Origin: Pararge aegeria
Taxonomy: Eukaryota > Arthropoda > Insecta > Lepidoptera > Nymphalidae
Assembly: GCF_905163445.1 (NCBI RefSeq)
Contig: NC_053181.1
Span: 1,302,001 to 1,366,000, forward strand
Direction: 5' to 3'
Length of the DNA: 64,000 bases
The notes under the pieces: model-generated
Told to the model about the DNA's origin: nothing
What the model saw: the letters and a program-made list of their open reading frames with translations, nothing else
Databases searched by the model: none
Program-made: the position numbers and the translations under genes
Part shown: positions 45,375-58,200 of the stretch, piece by piece
Layout: every line of letters starts with the position of its first letter
Numbering within the stretch: the stretch's first letter is position 1

Positions 45375-45690
45375 AGGTATATTATGAAAATTAAGCTTAA
45401 TTTGCTATACTCCGCGAACAGCAGGAGAATCCGTATGGTGTAATTTATAACAATTATTCTTATAAATTATAATAATTGTTAAGATGACTGATGATGACTT
45501 AACAATTATTCATTTTAAAATCAACATCTGAGGATGCTCAGGTTTCGGAGCGAAACGTGCGTAGAGGGTACATTGCCGAGGATCTGTTTGGTGTGGAGTA
45601 TACGGATTGAAGACATTATAAATTACACCGTACAGATTCTCCTGCTGTTCGCGGAGTATAGCAAATTAAGCTTAATTTTCAAAATATAAC
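45375..45690. repeat. Fold-back element (family F), long copy
   Basis: The arms are 'attatgaaaattaagcttaa' and its inverse 'ttaagcttaattttcaaaat'. Inner inverted blocks include 'ctgctgttcgcggagtatag', and the centre is 'ggtttcggagcgaaacgtgc'. It could form a hairpin of about 100-bp arms. Confidence 0.7.
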
Positions 45691-45984
45691 ATGCAAGCTA
45701 TCCATAGCCTTGTAATGTGATGTTGATGATACCGGTTCCCAGTTAGTTTTTATCCGTCTGCGGGTTCGTCAACCTCATCAAGTATGCACCAACGATACAA
45801 TTTCTTGGAAGATTCCAGATAATGGTGGTCGATTGTACCTGATTGTGTTATCAGCACATGTGACCTTTGCTCTGCAGGCGCTCGAACGTAGCTTTATATC
45901 GCATTATTATTATGTTTAAAATACATATGTACACATTCTTTTTACTTTAGTTCTACACTACAACCCACTACAAGTTAGCCCTTG

Positions 45985-46265
45985 ACTGCAATTTATTTAT
46001 TTATTTATTTATTTAGGAAAACCAACCGCTAATACATTTTTTCTTGTCCAAGTTTTACGTTGCGAGCTAAGTGAATGTTCATCTTATTACAGGTTTTCAC
46101 AACGTTTACAAATAATTTAAAAATTAATTACATTTTATATATAACTGCATTACAAAATAAATGTCTAAAAATATTTTACTAATTAATAATGTTAAAAATA
46201 TAAATAGAATTAAAATTAAAATTCATATTAAATTAAGAATTAAATTAAAAATTAAATTTAAAAAA
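45985..46265 (-). mobile_element. LINE 3' UTR-like segment with (TTTA)n tail
   Basis: (TTTA)n at 45992-46013 is followed by 'ggaaaaccaaccgctaatac' and A+T-rich DNA, similar to 43.52 kb. There is no coding trace. Confidence 0.45.
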
Positions 46266-46329
46266 AATCAGCAATCTCACTGGTGGTAAGTGATGATGCA
46301 GTCTAAGATGTAATCTTTTAGGGAGTGTA

Positions 46330-46596
46330 ATAAATAAATATACCTACTATATACTACGACAATACACACATCGCCATCTAGCCCCAAAGTAAGCGTAGCT
46401 TGTGTTATGGGTACTAATATGACTGTGCATATTTTTATGAATAATATACATAAATACTTATAATATACAGATGAACACCCCAGACACTGAAAAACATTCA
46501 TGTTCATCACACAAACATCTTCCAGTTGTGGGAATCGAACCCACGGCCTTGGACTCAGAAAGCAGGGTCGCTGCCGACTGCGCCAGTCGGCCGTCA
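46330..46596 (-). mobile_element. tRNA-derived SINE (family A)
   Basis: This is a full-length minus-strand copy with the inverse head 'gggaatcgaacccacggcct' and 'gactgcgccagtcggccgtc', and an AAATAAATA tail. Confidence 0.88.
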
Positions 46597-46599
46597 CGT

Positions 46600-46812
46600 T
46601 AGTCATACCCCTAATAGGTAACTACGCAACATCGCACCGGAACACTAAATCGTTTAGCGGCATGTCTTTGTAGGTAGGGGTAACTAGCCTCGGAGAAAGC
46701 CTCTTACCATACTAGACCAGAGAAAATTATAAATTCTCAAATATCCAACGGGGATTCGAACCCGGGACCGTCTTATTAAATCCACAGCGCGCACTGTTGC
46801 GCCAGGGAGGTC
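46600..46812 (-). mobile_element. tRNA-derived SINE (family B)
   Basis: The inverse tRNA-like head at the right ('gattcgaacccgggaccgtc', 'gcgcactgttgcgccaggga') and the body 'gggtaactagcctcgg' define family B. It abuts the family A SINE to its left. Confidence 0.78.
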
Positions 46813-47477
46813 ATCAACGAGGTGGTATTAATTACAAGATGTAATGGACCTGAAATATTTTATGCAGTGTGGTGACGGCATGTCAGAATACAGTTGCTCC
46901 GTCCTGTTTGGTTGCGGGTGTCGTACGAGGTGACTAAGTGAAAATATAACGAAGAAAAGCAGCTTCCTCTGTGCCACAGCATTGGACTTTTATAGGCTAT
47001 TGATTGATTGAACTTCTTCCCTCCGTAATAATACAGTTAAATCGTACTGACAAGTCAGCCAGCATGGTGTTCTTCATATTTTTAGCATCTATATACTACG
47101 TGTTAATGAAAACCAAAATAACTTCTACTACTACTGTCTTTGAGAATTATCTGTGATACCAAATAAGTAATAACCTAAAAGTTTTTGAGTAAACCATTGC
47201 CATAGTTTTTACTGAAAGAAATCAGATACAGCATATACAGCAGATAAATCATGTGACTCCTAAAACCAAAAGAAGCATATTTATTTTTCCACCCAAACTG
47301 CTTCAAAACATTCTGATGTTTACTTTTTGCAAACCTGTTGAAGATAAAACACCGACAAGTACCTAAAGAGACAGGAGTGTTTTGATTTTAATTTTGCATG
47401 TGATGCTCGGGCTGCATCTGATTTATTTCAGTAAAAACTATGGCAGTGGTTTACCCAAAAACTATAAGCGTTTTATA

Positions 47478-47880
47478 TTATGAAAATTAAGCTTCGTATG
47501 CTTTATCTATATCCACATTTCGCTCCGAAACCGGAGCATCCTCAGGAGCTGTTGCCTTTACAATGAATAATTGTTAACTGAACAATTATTAGTAAAGTCA
47601 ACATCTCCGAAACGTACGTAGAGGGGGGTACATTGCTGAAGATCTGTTTAATGTGGAGTATAAAGATTGAAGAAATTATAAAGTACATCATTTCCCCCCC
47701 GATGTCGTCGAGCCCTGGGGCTCTTCTCATGGCGAGCTTTCGCGCTCGCCCCACTCACCCGGTGACGCCGTAGCAACCCCTCAGGTGGTTATCGGCAAGT
47801 GTCCTTCCGAAAAAGCAAAAAGCAAAGTACACCATACGATTCTCCTGCTTTTCGAGCAGTACAGCAAATTGAGCTTAATT
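47478..47880. repeat. Fold-back element (family F) with an internal insertion
   Basis: Arms are 'attatgaaaattaagctt' and 'caaattgagcttaatt'. An insert of about 140 bp between roughly 47690 and 47826 is bounded by AAAGTACA-type duplicates and ends in an A-rich (aaaaagc) run. It contains 'gtcgtcgagccctggggctc'. Confidence 0.6.
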
Positions 47881-49278
47881 GCTTGATTGAGCTTGTATTT
47901 ATATATTTATTTATTTTATATGTATGTCTATTTATTGCCGAATATATATGTATATTATATGTAGTATAATTGCACTATCCCGCTCTCTTGCAGCTTTTCC
48001 TTCTGCCAGAGGTTGCCTGTAAGAGATTGCTTGCAGCAATAAGGCCGCCTTTGCATGTCTACAATTCTTGTTGTTGTTTATTCTATATTTTATGTATATT
48101 CTGATGTTTGTGTGCAATAAAGTATTTCTTCTTCTTCTTCTTAACTTTCATAATATATCATGAAATTCCGCAAAGTAACGCCTGCTAAAAGCGTTTCGGT
48201 TTCGGATAAATCTCAAAGACGGTAAATAAAGTACCTCTAAAGCCTAAGAAGTAATATTCCGGTTTTATAAATTGGTGCTATTATTTGCGTACAATGACGT
48301 TGTCCATACCGCAGTAATTTCTAAGTCTATATTTTCACTATTCTTGGATCACGAAGTCACTAAAGTAATGTGACATGCGCATTAGCATGTCTATGAATAG
48401 GACGACAATTTTTTTTTGAGTTTTCTACGTTCGTAGAGTCAGCACATGTCTGAATTTTACTAAGAATAACAAAGAACAGGATGATTAAAATGCCTTTTTC
48501 TGGATATTAATTTTATTTAACTTCTTGAGCGAATATTTTTCCAGTTTTATTTATAAGTTACTTACATATTGTATAAAAATTACACAGAGAAATATATAAG
48601 CTACATTTTAGGTATAATCGTTGATAAAAAATCTTAAATTATTGTTATTATTATATTGTGTAAAATACTATAAGTTCGTAATTGAAAAGAGCCCGTGCAC
48701 ACGACGACCTTTTTTTTCTGTGACACGACGCGCGTTTTACTTCTCGTAAGATACTCGCGCTTAATATTGCTCAAGTTAATGACAATTTTATTTTGTAGTC
48801 TTTGTTGCACCTACCGAGTAGCAATAAATAAATAAAGTGCCTTCGGTAAGAGAGAAACAAGGATAGTTTTTACGGATTAGTCCTATCTTTCTCCCCGCTC
48901 AGGGGGCAGTCCCCCGGAATAATAAGTTTCAATTATTACGTATGCTGGAAATAATTAGTTCGATCTATCCTCATCGGTAGCACCCTGCTACCGATGAGGG
49001 GTCAAATCGAACTTTTACCATTTCTACGCAACTTTTTATATATGAAAGTTATTTATTTAAATATCTTTGTTATAATATTTCTCGGTGGCGTTAGCTAAAA
49101 ACGTATCTTTTCATTGATTCATCTAGCCAAAAACGCGCGTCGTCATTGCGTTTGAAGGCGTCGTGTGTACAGGCTCTGACATATTCTATGACATTTGACT
49201 TTTGTAACATTCCGTTTTTATGTAATATAACTGTCTGTCTGTACGCAGTGGTCATGTTCAGCTGAGCCACCAGTCAAG
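47881..49278. other. Intergenic, mostly unassigned
   Basis: 48000-48130 carries a LINE 3' trace ('ataaggccgcctttgcatgt') and (CTT)n. A short hairpin, GCACCCTGCTACCGATGAGG with an upstream inverse, is near 48970-49000. Nothing else is recognised. The 3' UTR of DAW1 should lie at the right edge. Confidence 0.4.
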
Positions 49279-52200
49279 TCACCTCCAGATCCTGCAGGTG
49301 TTGTCTTTGGACGCTGTGACGATAGCGTCACCGGCGTACGAGTACGCGCACGAGAAGATCTCGCCCTGGTGGCCCGACAGCACCTTATGACAAATCATGA
49401 GACGTGATTACAGAACCGACTTTAAAATTGCACAAAGTTTTATGCCCGTTTTCACTAACGATGGACAATGAAATGTCTAAGTAAGTAACGCCTAATCAAA
49501 GAACACTTAGAATATTTTGAATGAGTTTGTATGGAAAAATAAATGTGTTTCAAATATTGGATAGAAGCACGCGTTACTTTGCGGAAATCCATGATATATT
49601 ATGCAAATTAAGCTTAATTTGCCAAACAGATCTTCACACAACAGGAGGGTACGTTGCCGAAGATCTGTTTGGTGTGGAGTATAAGGATTGAAGAAATTAT
49701 AAATTACACCATACAGATTCTCCCGCTTTTCGGGGACTACAGCAAATGAAGCTTAATTTTCATAATAAATGTGTTTCATTTGATTAAATATTTTTATAGG
49801 AAAATATACTTATTCACCCTTCAACAGTATTTCAACAGAATTCCGTTACACGTTGTATAGTATATGTGTACGTACTATGTATGATACAAATACTACCTTA
49901 TTAAATAAAAAAAATACCTTACAATAAATTGTCATTCTAAAAAGTCCTGCCTATTGTGCGTTGCCACGTCGAAATTAAAAAAAAACATTTATTTCAAGTA
50001 GGCCTAATTATTAAGCACTTTTGAAACGTCAAGTCAGTCTGTTTGTAATTACTCTACCACCGGTTCGGAAGGCAGATTCCACTGAGAAGAGCCGGCAAGA
50101 AACTCAGCAGATTGCTCTCTTCCAACATAATTTTAAAGTTTAACAACAGTGGGTCTGACTATCTGCGATGGTTCGATGGTGTAAAGTGGTGCGGGAGGGG
50201 TCGTACCTGTACGCAGTTGCCGGTGGTGGTGTTCCACACCCGCGCGCTGCGGTCCGCCGAAGCCGTGAGCAGGCAGCCGCCCGCCGGGCTGAAGCACACC
50301 TGGCGCAGAACATAGTAAATAATCAATCAGAAAGAACGAGAAAAACATTCAATACTAGTGGATCCGGCAGATGTAGTCGTTCTTTTTTTTAACGCCATTT
50401 GTGTTTTTAAACCAACATGTAACACATTGGAACACACAAACAAAATTTCATAAAAATATCTCTAACAGCTTGGGAAGAGATAGGCTACAAACACACGTAC
50501 AGAATAATTTTTGTACGTGAAAAAATAGTAATATTACTATTTTTTCACCGTTTAAACCTTTCCTAGAACTCCACGAATATTTCAAGACCTGAATGAGCCA
50601 AATCGGTCCAGACGTTCTCGAGTTTTAGTGAGACTCACGAACAGCAATTATTTTTTATAAAAATAGATTATAGGTGTTAATTTATATATATATAGATTAT
50701 AGGTGTTAATTTTTATATATTTAGATATAAGAATGCTTAGCTACATTTACAAATATAGTCAAAGGTAAATATTTCTTTATTCAATCAGGCACACAGATGG
50801 CAATTTTGATGCATTAATTACCTTCATATTTGTAAATAGTAGTGAGTAGTGAGGGCGATAACTACATTCGTAATCCATAACGGCCGACTGGCGCAGTGGG
50901 CAGCGACCCTGCTTTCTGAGTCCAAGGCCGTGGGTTCGATTCCCACAACTGGAAATGTTGTGTGATGAACTTAAATGTTTTTCAGTGTCTGGGTGTTTAT
51001 ATGTATATTCTAAGTATTTATGTATATTAGTCATAAAAATATTCATCGGTCATCTTAGTACCCATAACACAAGCTACGCTTACTTTGGGGCTAGATAGCG
51101 ATGTGTGTATTGTCGTAGTATATATTTTTTTTTATTATTTATTTATTTATACTCAGGAAATGTTGTCTTTACAATGAACAATTGGTAAGATTTAACTTGG
51201 CTTTGCAAACTTCGGAGATAATAGGGGAAACGGCGGCTTGGCGTAGCGTTCTACGTCTGGCTGTAAGTACATATGAGGTCATAGCAGCAATAAAGTAATC
51301 AAAGTCAAAGTCAAAGTCAAAGTCAAAAATATCTTTATTCAAGTAGGCCCATAGGTGGCACTTTTGATGCGTACATAAGAACCACACGGTAGTGAGATGA
51401 TGGCGATAACCACATTCGTAAACTTAAAACTAAAGCTACGAGGGTTCCAAACGCGTCCTGGTCTAAGAAGAAGCCCACAACAAACTTAGCCGGGTGTTTT
51501 TTTTTTTTTTTTTTTGTTATCACCATCTCACAATGTCATTTTAAATTATTAGAAGAGCAACCTGGTTAGAGCAATAATTTACACCCAAGCTTTTTTATCG
51601 TTTACGTAGTCCTTTATACTATAATAGGACTTTTCTATAAGCTTACGTTTAATACAAACTTTGAACTTTTTAAGAGACATCTCCAAGATGACAATTGGTA
51701 GTTTATTGTAGAATTGTATGCAATTTCCTTTAAACGAATTATGAATTTTATGTAACCTAGTATATTGCACTGTAAGTTTATTCTTACTTCTAATGTTTAA
51801 ATTATTGCAGTCACATTTTTTCTTAAATTTAGAAATGTTTTTATAAATTTTCAAATATGTACTGACTATACACTGTCATTATTTTAAAATCTTTAAATTT
51901 ATCTCTCAATGACTCTCTCGGACCCATTTTGTAGATAGAACGAACAGCCCTCTTCTGCAGCACGAAAATAGTGCTAATATCAGCAGCATTACCCCAAAGT
52001 AAAATTCCATATGACATAATGCTGTGAAAGTAACTAAAATATACCAGTCTCGCAGTTTCTAATCAGACCTTGGACACCTCCTCTCTATGCCCCTTCATGA
52101 CAGCCAGCTCCCTGAAGTCAGCGCGAACGTCGTACACGCGCGCGGAATTATCGCTGGACGACGTCGCCACGCGCTGGCCGGCCCAGTCGAAGCAGATGTC

Positions 52201-55200
52201 CAGCACCTGTGGAAGCAAAAGAATATAATCTTATATAGGTATCTCTGATGAAGCGGTGATAGACTCGTGGGTAAGGCTTCGGTTTTCCTTTCGGGGAGAC
52301 CGAGTTCGAGCCCCGGCACGCACCAATAACTTTTCGGAGCTACGAGTATGTATTTAAATATCACTTGCTTTAAACGGTGAAGGAAAACACCGCGGGGAAA
52401 CCGGCATGCCTGATAGTTCTCCATAGTCAAATATTTCTTTATTCAAATAGGCACATAGATGGCACTTTTGATGCGTACATTACATGTAAAATATGACATA
52501 GGAGTGAGTTGATGGCGATAAATAAATTCGTCTACTTAAAACTAAAGCTACGAGGGTTCCAAACGCGCCCTGGTCTAAGAAGAAGCCCACAACAAACTTA
52601 GCCGGTTGTTATTTTTTTTTTGTTATTACCTTCTCACATTGTCCTTTAAAAACTAATTAAAGAAGCAAACTGGTTAGAGCAACGTTGACGTAGTCTTTAA
52701 TACTATAATATGACTTTTCTATAAGCTTACGTTTAATACAAACTTTGAACTCTTTCAGAGACATCTCCAATATATCAACTGGTAATTTATTGTAAAATTG
52801 TATACAATTTCCTTCAAATGAATTACTTATTTTATGGAGTCTAGTATTTTGCACTGCAAGTTATGCATAATGTTCTCAAAGGCGTGTTGAGTCCACAAAC
52901 AACGGACCAGCGTGGTGGAATACGACCTAAACCCTTCTCATTGTGGAAGAAGTTATAACTTGCTCTACGTAACATTACCGGCCCAATAAAGGCCGGCAGG
53001 GTGATTACGTATCTCGCGACAGCAATGCGACAGGCGTTAATCTTGCAATCACTGCTTGCGTCACTTTTGTTTATTTATTGTATGGAAAAGTGACGTTTGA
53101 CAGCAGTGATTGCAAGATTTACGCCTGTCGCATTGCTGTCGCGAGATACGTAATCACCCTGCGGCTCAATGAGAAGGAGCTAAATCCGTAGTCCACCACG
53201 CTGGCCTACTGCGGATTGGTAAACTTCACACGCCGTAGAGAACATGATGGAGAACTCTCAAGCGTGTAGGTTCTCTCACGATATTTTCCTTCAGCGTTGA
53301 ATCAAGTAAGTAATATTTTAGTTGGTTAAAACGCATAGGTATCATTTAGAAAAGTTAGAGGTGCGTGCTGGGATTCGAACTCAAAGGCTAACACCGTCTC
53401 AGTATATAATATTAGTAAGGATTATGATTAAGGACTAATCGGATAACCCATCAGGTGATGGTGAGTAGAAAACACAGACCTTACAGACAAAGACGTGCCG
53501 GCCGTGCCGCTAACCGATTTATTTATTTATTTATATCTACTCTTTATTTGCACACAAATAAAAATAAGAAGAATAAAAAAAAACACAGACAGAAGGAAGC
53601 GGCCTTATCGCTTCGGAGCGATCTCTTCCAGGAACCTAAAAATAAGGAAAACAAAAGGATAACATACCTACTGCAGGTTGTGCATATTAAAATAAAATAC
53701 ATACTAATAACTAATGTTCCGGTGTGATGTCTCGTAGAAGCAGATTAGGTTACTACCATACCCCCTAACAGGTTAACCCGATACCATCTAAGACTGCATC
53801 ATCATTTACCACGAGGTGAGATTGCAGTCAAAGGCTAACTTGCAGCGGAAAGAAAAACCAATACACATCGCAGTAAATTGCAATAATGCTGCTTAACGGC
53901 AGAAATAAGTAATAAACATGGTGGTAGTATTGCCCCGGATGAGCTTTTACAAAAAGCTATACTACTATTAAAAATGTATAATACTCGTCGACAGCGCGGT
54001 CGACTCTGCGGGCAAATCAAGACATTCCGTACCTCATCAGTGTGAGACGCGACGGTAGCCAGGCAGGCGGTGCTGCGAGCGTCCCATAGCTTGGCGCTGC
54101 CGTCCAGCGACGCTGAGCCCACCAAGGAGCTGTCCCAGTTGAACTGCACGTTGGAGATCTCACCTTCATGGCCACGAAGTACCGATACGCGGCTGAAAAC
54201 AGCAGCGCTTAGACAAAAATTCTTAAGTTTTTACGACCTCCCTGGCGCAACGGTGAGCGCTGTTAATTTAAGGCAGGAGGTCCCGGATTCGATTCTCGGC
54301 AGGGGCCATTTGGAAATTATAATTTCTGAATTTCCTCTGCTCTGGTCTGGTAGGAGGCTTTGGCCGTAGCTAGTTACCACCCTACCGAGTTAGTACAAAA
54401 TTTTCTCGCTCGCAATAAAGAAGTCGTTTTCGAGTATCGATATACTTGAACATCAGAGTAAAAATAATCCTATACCTAATGTTAATACATAGCATAAATT
54501 TAAAAACAAATATCAGATGTTCAAGATTTGCGACTCTCAATAATTGATATTATTTTAACGGTATAGATTCGGATGTACGAAAGCGACTCCTCGAGTGCGA
54601 ACTCACAAATCTTGTACTAAGGGAACAGTCGAAGGTCCAATTTTTTTTTAATTAATAGAATTTTAATTAATCAAAATAAAAAGTCTGCTACCAGGAAATT
54701 CCGTGGACGACTCAACTACTTGATAAAAATTTGCACGGCAGTCAGAGTTCCTTAAATTGCTACAACCAGGTTGCTTCTTAAATATTTTCTAATAACAATG
54801 TGAGATGGTGATAACAAAAAGAACACCCGGCTAAGTTTGTTGTGGGCTTCTTCTAAGACCAGGGCGCGATTGGAACCCTCGTAGCTTTAGTTTTAAGTTT
54901 ACGATTGTAGTTATCGCCATCACTACTCACTGCTATGTACACATTTTGTATATCGCATCAAAAGTGCCATCTATGTGCCTATTTGAATAAAGATATATGA
55001 TATGTGATGATGATGATGATGACTTTGACTTTGACTTAAAGGAATCTGTTGGGTTTTCCAAATTGTCGAGTTTTACTTGTATATTAAATTGTGCATACTT
55101 ATTAACCCTGGTATCCCACATCGAAATGGTTCCATCAAAAGATCCTGTGATGAGTCTCTGACCCTCGTTTGGATCAAATTGCAAGGCGATAACTTCAGCC

Positions 55201-58200
55201 GTATGTCCCGCGTACGTTTGTATCTCAGTGCCTGATGAAAGATAATAGCAAAAGTTAATTCAGTAGTTTGAAATAATCAAAATTACAAGTTTGATGAGAG
55301 TTTGTACTTTAGAAGTAAATAGACTTTTCACGTATTTCATTGTTAAATTAATGTTTCTTATAGATTCGTAATTATTATTTCTTTAATTGCTTTGTTGATT
55401 AACGTCCAAAGTCAATATTGAATCTTTAATCCCAAATCATAATTAATTAATTAAAAACTAAATTATTAATTAATTAAATTTTTATTTTGCGATGGCAGAT
55501 TGAATTTAGTATTTCTGTATACCGGGTAGAGTCGGAAGAGAATAGGTTAATAGATGTCCGTGTGTCTATTCCAGTCAATGTTGCAATTTGCAATTTTAGC
55601 TTATTTCTAGCAGGGTTCGAATTCTTATAGTAATTAAAACATTTTTAAATACGTAGTAATATCTAAGTGCATTTAAAGAAATAACTTTATCAAATAAATT
55701 ATACTTAATTGTGTACAGTGAAAACCATATTTTAGACAGAAATATGGTCAAGTGGAACATATATTTTCGCTCTGAAGATTAGATTATTGTCAAATTCAAC
55801 CTCTTTATGGAGGCGGTACTTAGCATCACTTTTATGGTTTTTTTATGTTATGTAGGACAAAAGTTTATTCATTTAATTATTTATGCATTAGTCATGAAAA
55901 TTAAGCTTAATTTTCTATACTTCGCGAATAGCAGGAGAGAGTATGGTGTCATTTACAATTTCTTCAATCCTTATACTCCACACCAACACACTTTACAATG
56001 AATAATTGTTAAGTGACACTTAACAATATTTAATATAACAATTATTCTGCCCGTGTAGCCCTGCTGAGGATGCTTCGGTTTCGGAGCAAAACGTGCGTAG
56101 AAGGTACATTGCCGAAGATTTGTTTTGTGTTGATTATAAGGATTGAAGGAATTATAAATTACACCATATTCAGATTCTCCTGCTTCTCGCAAAGTATAGC
56201 AAATGAAGCTTAATTTTCATAATATACCGTGGAAATCCGCAAAGTAACGCCTTCCTTCATTCAATATTCATTCATCTGTTACTCACCAGTCTCAGCGTCG
56301 AACAGTTTAGCGAGATGGTCCATGGAGCCAGTCGCCGCGAAGTCACCCTTGCTATTGAATTGTGCTGCTACCACCTCCCCCGTATGGCCGTAGAGAGTAG
56401 CCAGGCACGAGCCCGTGTCTGGATCCCAGATCTTGGCCGTTTTGTCAAATGAACCCGTTATAATTCTGGTGCTATGAATAGCAATATTGAATAAATAAAT
56501 ATACTACGGCAATACACACATCGCCATCTAGCCCCAAAGTAAGCATAGCTTGTGTTATGGGTACTAAGATGACTGATTAATATTTTTATGAATAATATAC
56601 TTTTTTCCACCCACTAAAAATTAATGCATGTTCATTAAAAAAACATTTTCCAGTTGTTGGACTCAGAAAGCAGGGTCGCTGCCCACTGCGCCAGTTGGCC
56701 GTCTTAATACGATGAATTCTAAGAAACTTCTAGAAAGATTAAAAGAAACAGTAAAAAGGAAAAGGGGTAAGAAGAAAATATCTTGGTCACTTGCCGGTTT
56801 GATTATATTATTATGTTTTTATAATCTCTTCAGATTTGTTTTAACCAACCTATGAGTCGATAACATAAGACAATGTATTAAAGAAACATTACTTTGCGGT
56901 CGCTATAACATTAGTTGATTTCGTTGACTGGAAGTACATCGCATCGACTTTATCTCTTGCAACTTAGAATAATGATTGTAAATTGTTAAATGTTGACATT
57001 GCAAAAGAACTACTTCTGAGTTTCTTGCCGGCTTCTTTGGCCGGTAGAATTTGTATCCCGTTGGTAAAATTACTATGAGCAGACATACTTAAACATTTTT
57101 TTTCAGATTGTTGTTCAGACTTTTTATTTCATTTATATTTGTAACAGACGAAATACTAAAGAGGTGTTTGTTCGGGAACAATTTCTTTCAGAAATTTGAA
57201 TATTATGAAAATTAAGCTTAATTTGCTATACTCCGCGAAAAGCAGGAGAATCTGTGGGGTGTAAAATATAAATACGTAACAATTATTAATTCTGAAGTCA
57301 ACATCTCCTGAGGATGCTCTGGTTTCGGAGTAAAACGTACGGTACATTGCCGAAGATTTGTGTGTTGTGGAGTATAAGGATTGAACAAATTATAAATTAC
57401 ACTATACAGATTCTCCTGCTTTTGCGGAGTACAGCAAGTTAAACGTAATTTTCATATTATATCATGGATTTCCGCATAGTAACGCCTGCTTCCATCCAAT
57501 AGAAAGTATACTCTTACCAAGCTGGAAAATTAAAGCCCACAGAGTACACCACATTTTGATGTCCTGCGAGAGTTTTCAGCTCTTTGCCCGATTCGACGTC
57601 CCATATTTTACACGTCCTATCGTAGCTGCCAGAAAGACATCTGCAATTATGAATAAGCTTTTTAATTATTGTTTTCATGAGTATAGAGATATGAGAAGGA
57701 GTAGAGAGAGAGTAGTAAAAACTAGAGATTCCAACATAACAACTACTTTCTTCAAAGATTGTCTGGGAGAGATCGATTTAGCGATAAGACCACCTTAACT
57801 AGTATTTTATTTTATTTTTTATTTTATCTATTGCGTTTCTATTTGTATTTGGTTTTTGTTCGTGCAACAAAGAATTGATAAATAATAATAATAGCTCAAC
57901 TAGTCGTAAAGTTGCGGGGCACATAGCTGGGGGACAAACGCGAATAAAATTAAATTTCGCATATTCTAAATCGTGCCTAATTTCAAGTAAATTAATGCCA
58001 AACGAAGAAAAGTCCATAAATTCCTGGATCTACGTCCCTTATATATTACTTGCCTTTTTACAATATCCAGGGCTTTTTTTTCCCCATTACAGGTCAGCCC
58101 TTGCCTGGAATATCACCTGCTGATAAGTGATAATGCAGTCTAAGAGTCTAAGATGGTAAAGGTCCCTAACAGGTTAGCCAACCTGTTAGGGGCATGGCAG

